Shown piece by piece: positions 1-4,478 of a stretch of 6,757 bases of DNA. The position numbers were made by a program, and so were the translations under genes. The stretch's first letter is position 1, and every line of letters begins with the position of its first letter. The stretch is from an uncultured Clostridia bacterium. GTDB lineage: Bacteria > Bacillota > Clostridia > Acetivibrionales > CALMWN01. The notes under the pieces are model-generated. The model saw nothing but the letters and a program-made list of their open reading frames with translations. It searched no databases and had not been told where the DNA came from. Location of the stretch: contig CALMWN010000252.1 of assembly GCA_937873555.1 (NCBI GenBank), positions 1-6,757 on the forward strand, written 5' to 3'.

Positions 1-46
1 AGATTTCTGCCTGTCTCGTGGGCTCGGAGATGTGTATAAGAGACAG
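1..46 (+). other. Nextera/Illumina adapter contamination (P7 end, i7 index, read-2 site, Tn5 mosaic end)
   Basis: This is synthetic sequence. Bases 1-4 (AGAT) match the 3' end of the P7 primer. Bases 5-12 (TTCTGCCT) match, from memory, the i7 index oligo N703. Bases 13-27 (GTCTCGTGGGCTCGG) are the Nextera read-2 primer site. Bases 28-46 (AGATGTGTATAAGAGACAG) are the 19-bp Tn5 mosaic end used in tagmentation. The order and spacing are exactly those of a Nextera library molecule, so the adapter was left untrimmed and assembled into the contig end. Genomic sequence begins at about base 47. The block should be masked before any gene calling. Confidence 0.98.
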
Positions 47-627
47 ACAAAAGGCCGGGCCGGGTTTGAAAGGGCTTTGCCCATGAATTCTATTTCCTTC
101 TTTATAAGGAATCCGCAAACGGCAGGAAGGTAATCAGCCAGTCCGGCTGTCGATGCATGAGCCCTGTGGGCTGTTCCGAAAGCATCATTTACATATATCT
201 CCGCCAGACTTGCAAGTTCTTTTGCAAATGAAGGGTCGTTTTTCTCTTCTTCCTTATGGAATCTTACGTTCTCAAGCATAAGCACTTCCCCGTCCTTAAG
301 GGCTGCAGCCTTTGCTTTAGCATCCTCTCCTATTACATCCTTTGCCATTATCACGGGCTTCTTCAGCAATTCTCCCAAACGTACAGCGGTCGGTTTCATG
401 CTGTATTTATCCTCAAAACCGTTCTTGGGCCTTCCAAGATGCGAAACCAGTATTGTCTTTGCACCCTTTTCAACCAGGTACTTTATTGTGGGGAGAGCCC
501 CAACTATCCTGTTATCGTCGGTAATGTTCCTGTTTTCATCCAGAGGTACATTGAAATCCACCCTTACTATGACCTTTTTACCCTTGACTTCGATATCTTC
601 GATTGTCTTTTTGTTCATCATTCCCAT
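47..627 (-). CDS. pgk: Phosphoglycerate kinase, N-terminal domain only (cut by contig end)
   Basis: PGK transfers the acyl phosphate of 1,3-bisphosphoglycerate to ADP in cytosolic glycolysis. About 193 residues of a roughly 395-residue enzyme are present. Visible family signatures are RVDFNVPL (22-29), SHLGRP (62-67), LENVRF (118-123) and YVNDAFGTAHRAHAS (145-159), which form the 3-phosphoglycerate-binding domain. The C-terminal nucleotide-binding domain is missing because the contig stops. The frame stays open through the adapter and adds a false tail of about 16 residues containing LYTSPSPRD. The start at 627 is chosen because AGGAGAG at 636-642 lies 8 bases upstream. In-frame ATGs at 621 and 618 give 14 and 17 bases, although the family often starts at the MNKKT corresponding to 618. 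The gene lies downstream of gap but is separated from it by a terminator and its own promoter. Confidence 0.96.
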
Positions 628-635
628 TTTACCCA

Positions 636-642
636 CTCTCCT
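636..642 (-). promoter_or_regulatory. pgk ribosome binding site
   Basis: AGGAGAG on the minus strand lies 8 bases before the ATG at 627. This spacing decides the start among three in-frame ATGs (627, 621, 618). The site directly follows a 15-base palindrome at 644-658. Confidence 0.7.
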
Positions 643-643
643 A

Positions 644-658
644 ACATTATTCTAATGT
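644..658. repeat. Perfect 6-bp inverted repeat with 3-base centre upstream of the pgk RBS
   Basis: The two arms are ACATTA and TAATGT around TTC. The site overlaps a possible -10 hexamer (649-654) and ends next to the Shine-Dalgarno. It could be an operator or a weak hairpin near the ribosome site. In AT-rich DNA a 6-bp palindrome can arise by chance. Confidence 0.4.
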
Positions 659-678
659 AACAGGCTAAACCGTTGCAA
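649..678 (-). promoter_or_regulatory. Possible proximal pgk promoter
   Basis: On the minus strand, TTGCAA (673-678) is followed after 18 bases by TAGAAT (649-654). The -10 is 5/6 and the -35 is 4/6 to the sigma-A consensus. Transcription would begin about 15 bases before the ATG, just ahead of the Shine-Dalgarno. It is weaker support than the distal promoter at 922-950, which is shared with gap. Confidence 0.3.
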
Positions 679-711
679 GCCGGATACCTGAACAGCAAAA
701 TATTTAATTAC

Positions 712-842
712 AAAAAACCGACGCAGGTTTAAATTGTATGTAAACATTGTCTCCAAACCCAATACGTGTTATACCTTGATAAAAAGCTGCCAAGCCGCGC
801 AAAACAGCAGTTTATGAATAACTTTCAAAGGTTTGGACACAA
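712..842 (-). other. Candidate structured leader RNA upstream of pgk
   Basis: The predicted pgk leader is about 290 bases. Arms at 830-842 and 747-759 are complementary over 12 of 13 positions; the core TCCAAACC/GGTTTGGA is perfect. They enclose about 70 bases holding a smaller CTGC...GCAG stem followed by TTTTT. Downstream, AAACC (726-730) and GGTTTTTT (712-719) form a weak terminator-like hairpin. GTTTA (741-745) could instead pair with TAAAC (727-731), which excludes that hairpin. The layout resembles an attenuator, but I recognise no known riboswitch class and the stems were found by eye. Confidence 0.35.
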
Positions 843-921
843 GTGCAGCATAGAAGCTCCAATTTTCCTGCGACTATGAAATGCTGGATTCCAACAATAT
901 TTTGTATAAAATACCGCTTAC

Positions 922-950
922 ATTTTACATCTTTTTACCTGCTATTTCAA
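922..950 (-). promoter_or_regulatory. Distal pgk promoter (sigma-A type)
   Basis: On the minus strand, -35 TTGAAA (945-950) and -10 TAAAAT (922-927) are separated by 17 bases, predicting a start near 915 and a leader of about 290 bases. The -35 sits in CTATTGAAAT (944-953), identical to the gap promoter. It lies just after the gap terminator, so pgk can be transcribed independently of gap. Confidence 0.7.
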
Positions 951-970
951 TAGGACATGTAAAAGTTATC

Positions 971-990
971 TAATTTTTAACAATGCCTCA
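971..990 (-). promoter_or_regulatory. Upstream box of the pgk promoter, shared with gap
   Basis: On the plus strand this reads TAATTTTTAACAATGCCTCA. The gap promoter carries the same block at 2228-2253, with one extra T and six extra bases before CCTCA. Both boxes lie exactly 17 bases beyond ATTTCAATAG. The function could be a regulator site or a distal AT-rich promoter element. The TTGTTAA half of a Rex-like site is intact, but the second half is poor here. Confidence 0.55.
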
Positions 991-991
991 T

Positions 992-1030
992 AAAACAAAA
1001 AAGCCGACAGCAGAAACCTGTCAGCCCTTT
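992..1030 (-). terminator. Intrinsic terminator of gap
   Basis: On the minus strand, GCTGACAG (1018-1025) pairs with CTGTCGGC (1003-1010), with one wobble, around a 7-base loop. AAAGG before the stem can extend it by pairing with the T-run. TTTTTTG and TTTT follow. It lies about 15 bases after the gap stop codon, the expected position for rho-independent termination. Confidence 0.9.
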
Positions 1031-1044
1031 GCTCTATGGAAATA

Positions 1045-2055
1045 TTATTTTGCATCAACCTTGGCCATATGGCAGATCAGGTCAACAACCTTGTTTGAAT
1101 AACCCCATTCGTTGTCATACCAGGAAACCAGCTTGACGAAGTTGCTGTTCAGGGAAATACCTGCTTTTGCATCGAATATCGAGGTGCGTGCATCATGTAT
1201 GAAATCTGTGGAAACAACTTCATCTTCAGTATAGCCGAGTATACCCTTCAGTTCATTTTCCGAAGCCTTCTTCATAGCAGCTTTGATTTCATCGTATGTT
1301 GCAGGCTTTTCCAAGCGGCAGGTCAGGTCAACAACGGATACGTCAAGAGTCGGAACCCTGAAGGACATACCTGTCAGTTTGCCGTTCAACTCCGGAATAA
1401 CCTTTCCAACAGCTTTTGCAGCACCTGTTGATGAAGGGATGATGTTGCCGGCTGCAGCACGTCCGCCTCTCCAGTCCTTGTTTGAAGGTCCGTCTACAGT
1501 CTTCTGGGTTGCTGTTGTAGCGTGTACTGTAGTCATCAAGCCTTCAACCAGACCGAAATTATCATTGATAACCTTTGCCAGAGGAGCAAGACAGTTTGTT
1601 GTACATGAAGCATTTGAAACAACAGTCATGTCCTTGGTGTATTTTTCATTGTTAACGCCCATTACAAACATAGGAGCGTCATTTGAAGGAGCGCTTATAA
1701 CTACCTTCTTTGCTCCGCCTTTGAAGTGTGCTGAAGCTTTTTCAGTAGTTGTAAATACGCCTGTCGATTCTACTATGTATTCTGCTCCACAGGACTTCCA
1801 ATCAATTTCTGCGGGATCCTTGCTTGCGAATACTGAAATTTCCTTACCGTTTACAACCAGTTTGCCGTTATTGGTAGCTATTGTACCCTGGAACTGACCA
1901 TGTATTGAATCGTACCTTAACATATATGTCATGTACTCAAGATCAATAAAGGGGTCGTTAATACCTTTAACTTCAACATTCGGGTTCTCGATTGCTGCTC
2001 TGAACACCAGACGTCCTATACGTCCAAAACCGTTAATACCAATTTTTACTGCCAT
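1045..2055 (-). CDS. gap: Glyceraldehyde-3-phosphate dehydrogenase
   Basis: A complete 336-residue NAD-dependent GAPDH, cytosolic and homotetrameric in its family. It oxidises and phosphorylates glyceraldehyde 3-phosphate to 1,3-bisphosphoglycerate, the substrate of the next gene's product. Seen are the Rossmann motif NGFGRIGR (8-15), Asp34 in NDPF, which favours NAD over NADP, the active-site block SNASCTTNCLAPL with Cys151, His178, and WYDNEWGYS (312-320) near the C-terminus. The NDPFIDLEYMTYM stretch and the C-terminal half resemble the eukaryotic GapC / E. coli GapA branch more than the Clostridium acetobutylicum-type enzyme with NDLT at this site. Start 2055 has AGGAGG (2064-2069) 8 bases upstream. 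It has its own promoter and a strong terminator. Confidence 0.98.
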   Translation of the reverse strand: MAVKIGINGFGRIGRLVFRAAIENPNVEVKGINDPFIDLEYMTYMLRYDSIHGQFQGTIATNNGKLVVNGKEISVFASKDPAEIDWKSCGAEYIVESTGVFTTTEKASAHFKGGAKKVVISAPSNDAPMFVMGVNNEKYTKDMTVVSNASCTTNCLAPLAKVINDNFGLVEGLMTTVHATTATQKTVDGPSNKDWRGGRAAAGNIIPSSTGAAKAVGKVIPELNGKLTGMSFRVPTLDVSVVDLTCRLEKPATYDEIKAAMKKASENELKGILGYTEDEVVSTDFIHDARTSIFDAKAGISLNSNFVKLVSWYDNEWGYSNKVVDLICHMAKVDAK

Positions 2056-2126
2056 TTGTATCGCCTCCTGTGAATTAATTTATTTAATAGCGCAAAATAG
2101 TCTAATTTTTTTGCACTATCCTTTAG

Positions 2127-2145
2127 CATAATGCAGTAAATTATG
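2127..2145. repeat. Inverted repeat CATAAT-N7-ATTATG in the gap leader
   Basis: Two perfect 6-base arms (2127-2132, 2140-2145) are separated by 7 bases, within the predicted gap 5' untranslated region. It could be a weak hairpin or a protein site. The AT-rich composition makes chance plausible. Confidence 0.35.
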
Positions 2146-2157
2146 TAAGCATATCTA

Positions 2158-2167
2158 AGGATATCCT
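2158..2167. repeat. Perfect 10-bp palindrome AGGATATCCT just downstream of the predicted gap start
   Basis: The palindrome covers about +5 to +14 relative to a transcription start near 2172, a position where a bound repressor would block initiation. It extends to TAAGGATATCCTAA with one mismatched pair. No known operator family is recognised. Confidence 0.4.
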
Positions 2168-2178
2168 AAACCACATTT

Positions 2179-2207
2179 ATTTTATATTATTTCAAATTCA
2201 ATTTCAA
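2179..2207 (-). promoter_or_regulatory. gap promoter (sigma-A type)
   Basis: On the minus strand, -35 TTGAAA (2202-2207) and -10 TAAAAT (2179-2184) are separated by 17 bases, giving a start near 2172 and a leader of about 117 bases. Both hexamers, the spacing and the 10-mer CTATTGAAAT match the pgk promoter at 922-953. AT-rich sequence upstream may increase strength, as expected for a highly expressed glycolytic gene. Confidence 0.8.
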
Positions 2208-2223
2208 TAGCAAAGAATTAAAA

Positions 2224-2241
2224 TCATTAATTTTTTAACAA
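2224..2241 (-). promoter_or_regulatory. Rex-like operator candidate upstream of gap
   Basis: The minus strand reads TTGTTAA AAAA TTAATGA. This agrees at 12 of 14 fixed positions with the Rex consensus TTGTTAA-N4-TTAACAA as I recall it. Rex senses NADH/NAD and is known in the literature to control gap genes in several Firmicutes. The site lies 16 bases upstream of the -35 hexamer, not over the core promoter, and A/T runs raise the chance of a false match. Confidence 0.35.
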
Positions 2242-2266
2242 TGTCATTGCCTCACAAAATTCTGCA

Positions 2267-2299
2267 TTCCGTACTACTATTTTGTTCAAATGTACGGAA
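2267..2299. repeat. 8-bp inverted repeat downstream of the DUF2156 gene
   Basis: TTCCGTAC (2267-2274) and GTACGGAA (2292-2299) are perfect complements around a 17-base loop. On the minus strand the T-run precedes the stem and does not follow it, so this is not a standard rho-independent terminator. It might still stabilise or pause the 3' end of the upstream operon transcript. Confidence 0.5.
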
Positions 2300-2324
2300 A
2301 AAAATTCTGATATTCTGCTCCTAT

Positions 2325-3224
2325 CTATGCAAATTTTATAGTGTATTTGTTCACAATTTTTACAGGATTATACGAGAGTTTCGCTTTTCTTAAACCCTCG
2401 ATCCCCAAATCCTGCTCCCTGTTGATGTACATGGCATTCTGCCACTCATTGGCGCAGAACTGCTGGTTTACCAAGGTATAAAGCCCGTGTACCCTTCCAT
2501 TTGCCTTCTCTATGTGTATGACTGCAGTATCGTCGTTCAGCATTTCACCCACCGTGAATGCTTCATACTTTCCATCCACACGTATCAGGGCTCCCCTGCA
2601 GCCAAGCCTTCCATAGTTTTCCAGGAGTTCAAAGTTGGCAAGCTTCTCACAGTATAATCCCCTGTGCTCCTCACAATCTCTTTCAGCACACCACTCATCC
2701 ATTATTCTGAAGCATTCTTCCAGGTTACTGCCGTCAATATTCACATATTCAAATTCATGTTTCCTCTTAAACCTGTTGATATGATTCCTCTTTCCGTCAA
2801 ACCTTTTCCCGGTCAAATTTGTCAACTCTTCAGCAAGATATAAATAATCACTGTTATCCCTATCCAAAACCGGATTTCCGCTTAAATTCAAAACCCCTTC
2901 AAAATACGGCAGCCGGTTTTCCCCAACCCTTTTAAACTCAAGGCTCCACCCTTTAAGGTTAAAAACCTCCCTTATTTCTTCAACAGCTTCAATAAAAGAA
3001 TCCCTTCCCGCACTGCCAATCGGTGCAAATGCGAAAGGAGTGCCCTGCTCCGGAGCAGAAACAACACACAGAAATCCGGCTGTCACAGCATACCGGAATT
3101 TGTAATATTTCCTCCACATGAACATGTTGGTAAATGTCAATTCTGATTCCTGAGGGTTGCCCTGTATTATATATTTATCAAACAATTCCTTGTCGTTTAT
3201 GGAGATCTCTCCGAAGTCCAGCAT
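2325..3224 (-). CDS. DUF2156 domain protein (GNAT-like acyltransferase fold, function unknown)
   Basis: A complete 299-residue protein matching the DUF2156 pattern. FTNMFMWR (31-38) lies near the N-terminus, LTGKRFDGKRNHINRF (137-152) in the middle, and a conserved end block around INREQDLGIEGLRKAK (267-282). This family is related to the C-terminal domain of phosphatidylglycerol lysyltransferases and to peptidoglycan aminoacyl transferases of the Fem type. No substrate can be inferred. There is no signal peptide or membrane segment, so it is likely cytosolic. Start 3224 has AAAGGGGG (3230-3237) 5 bases upstream. It is the last gene of the probable trmL-peptidase-pfk operon, 111 bases after pfk, and no clear terminator follows it. 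Confidence 0.85.
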   Translation of the reverse strand: MLDFGEISINDKELFDKYIIQGNPQESELTFTNMFMWRKYYKFRYAVTAGFLCVVSAPEQGTPFAFAPIGSAGRDSFIEAVEEIREVFNLKGWSLEFKRVGENRLPYFEGVLNLSGNPVLDRDNSDYLYLAEELTNLTGKRFDGKRNHINRFKRKHEFEYVNIDGSNLEECFRIMDEWCAERDCEEHRGLYCEKLANFELLENYGRLGCRGALIRVDGKYEAFTVGEMLNDDTAVIHIEKANGRVHGLYTLVNQQFCANEWQNAMYINREQDLGIEGLRKAKLSYNPVKIVNKYTIKFA

Positions 3225-3235
3225 GATTTCCCCCT

Positions 3236-3325
3236 TTAAAATTCTACCGGTGCAGGCAGCATAACATTTTTGAAGTGCTTTGCTGCCTGCTGTGCAATAT
3301 AATGGTTGATTGTTCCCGGTTTCAT
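3236..3325 (-). CDS. Possible 29-residue micro-ORF between pfk and the DUF2156 gene
   Basis: An ATG at 3325, 10 bases after the pfk stop, opens 29 codons ending in TAA, whose last bases run into the DUF2156 Shine-Dalgarno. The peptide begins MKPGTINHYIAQQ and ends NVMLPAPVEF. Codon choice looks like that of the neighbours. There is no Shine-Dalgarno, so translation would need reinitiation after pfk. The same frame is open upstream to 3427 inside pfk. It may be a remnant, a coupling peptide or chance. I do not recognise it. Confidence 0.25.
   Translation of the reverse strand: MKPGTINHYIAQQAAKHFKNVMLPAPVEF
3252..3290. repeat. 10-bp perfect inverted repeat between pfk and the DUF2156 gene
   Basis: GCAGGCAGCA (3252-3261) and TGCTGCCTGC (3281-3290) are perfect complements around a 19-base loop. 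As RNA this is a GC-rich stem 15 bases before the DUF2156 Shine-Dalgarno. No T-run follows, so it is more likely an mRNA-stability or partial-polarity element than a terminator. Confidence 0.6.
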
Positions 3326-3335
3326 ACCGGCTGTT

Positions 3336-4418
3336 TCAGTCTCCAAAGCCAACTCCGACACTTTTTGCAATTCTGACGAGTTCGCCGTCGGGTGGAACCG
3401 TCTTAAGCTTTCCAACAGCATTCTCAAGCGACACAGAGGTTATTTCATTGCCCTGAAGACTCACCATTTTCCCGGAGAGGCCCTTGTTTATCATTTCAAC
3501 TGCTTCCACACCATATCTGGTTGATAATATCCTGTCATAAGGAACCGGCCTTCCACCTCTCTGCAAGTGTCCAAGCACGGTAACCCGGGTCTCTATACCT
3601 GTCAGCTCTTCTATCTCACCGGCAATCTTGTTTCCTATACCGCCAAGCCTTATGGGGTCCGGGCTGTCGCTCATGATCTTGCTCACAACCATATCGCCCG
3701 TAAGAGATTTCGCTCCTTCGGCAGCAACCACAATACTGAAGCTTTTTCCTGCATTTTTCCTCTCGGTTATTTTCTGTGCCACCTTATTCATATCATATGG
3801 TATTTCCGGTATGAGTATAACATCCGCTCCACCTGCAATACCTGACTCCAATGCAATCCAGCCTGCATATCTTCCCATCACTTCAAGTATCATCACCCTG
3901 TGATGTGACTCGGCAGTGGAATGCAGCTTGTCAATAGCATCAGTGGCAGTTTCTACTGCAGTCATAAACCCGAAGGTCGTATCGGTGGCTGAAAGATCAT
4001 TGTCAATAGTTTTCGGAACGCCGACAACCTTCATGCCTTTTCTGGCGAAATCCCTGGCACTTGTCAGGGTCCCATCCCCTCCTATAAGCACCATACAGTC
4101 TATCCCGTGCATCTTCACGTTTTCCATAACCCTGTCGGACATGTCTTTATACTCAACCCTGCCGTCAGTTTCCACCCTGAAATTAAAAGGATTGTCCTTG
4201 TTCGATGTTCCTAAAATCGTACCGCCCTTGTCAAGTATGCCCGATACATCACCAGACTTGAACCTGATGTATTCATTCATGACAAGGCCCCTGTACCCAT
4301 CCTTGAAGCCTGTTACCTCATAACCGTACTTCACCATGGCAGTCTTGACCACAGCTCTCAGCACTGTGTTCAATCCGGGACAATCCCCGCCGCCTGTCAG
4401 TACACCTATTTTTTTCAT
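3336..4418 (-). CDS. pfkA: 6-phosphofructokinase, mixed ATP/PPi class
   Basis: A complete 360-residue PfkA-superfamily enzyme that phosphorylates fructose 6-phosphate to the 1,6-bisphosphate. Visible are GGGDCPGLN (9-17), GGDGT (113-117), PKTIDND (135-141) with catalytic Asp139, MGR (181-183), AEG (233-235) and HLQRGG (284-289). The donor-determining positions disagree. Gly116 (Gly104 in E. coli) is ATP-like, while Lys136 (Gly124 in E. coli) is typical of PPi enzymes. This Gly/Lys pair defines the mixed group, in which both donors are known. A PPi enzyme is plausible if the host is a C. thermocellum relative. Start 4418 has GAGGAGGG (4428-4435) 9 bases upstream. An out-of-frame ATG at 4425 lies only 2 bases from that site and is unlikely to be used. 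The gene follows the peptidase by 60 bases. Confidence 0.95.
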   Translation of the reverse strand: MKKIGVLTGGGDCPGLNTVLRAVVKTAMVKYGYEVTGFKDGYRGLVMNEYIRFKSGDVSGILDKGGTILGTSNKDNPFNFRVETDGRVEYKDMSDRVMENVKMHGIDCMVLIGGDGTLTSARDFARKGMKVVGVPKTIDNDLSATDTTFGFMTAVETATDAIDKLHSTAESHHRVMILEVMGRYAGWIALESGIAGGADVILIPEIPYDMNKVAQKITERKNAGKSFSIVVAAEGAKSLTGDMVVSKIMSDSPDPIRLGGIGNKIAGEIEELTGIETRVTVLGHLQRGGRPVPYDRILSTRYGVEAVEMINKGLSGKMVSLQGNEITSVSLENAVGKLKTVPPDGELVRIAKSVGVGFGD

Positions 4419-4478
4419 TATGCATAACCCTCCTCGATAATCCGAATCGTAGCTTTTACCGGACTGGCCGTCAGCATT

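Noticed and set aside
28..46. Tn5 mosaic end as evidence of a real transposon insertion in pgk
   Set aside because: It is flanked outward by the Nextera primer site, an index and P7 bases, not by IS50 sequence, so it comes from library preparation.
256..660. 134-codon plus-strand reading frame
   Set aside because: It is antisense to pgk, whose conserved motifs are clear. The plus-strand product has no recognisable family and no suitable ribosome site.
1283..1897. 204-codon plus-strand reading frame
   Set aside because: It is a shadow of gap on the opposite strand, caused by codon bias in a highly expressed gene.
4423..4425. Out-of-frame minus-strand ATG ahead of pfk as its start
   Set aside because: It is only 2 bases from the Shine-Dalgarno and opens a short frame that stops within about 35 codons. 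The ATG at 4418 gives the conserved PFK N-terminus.
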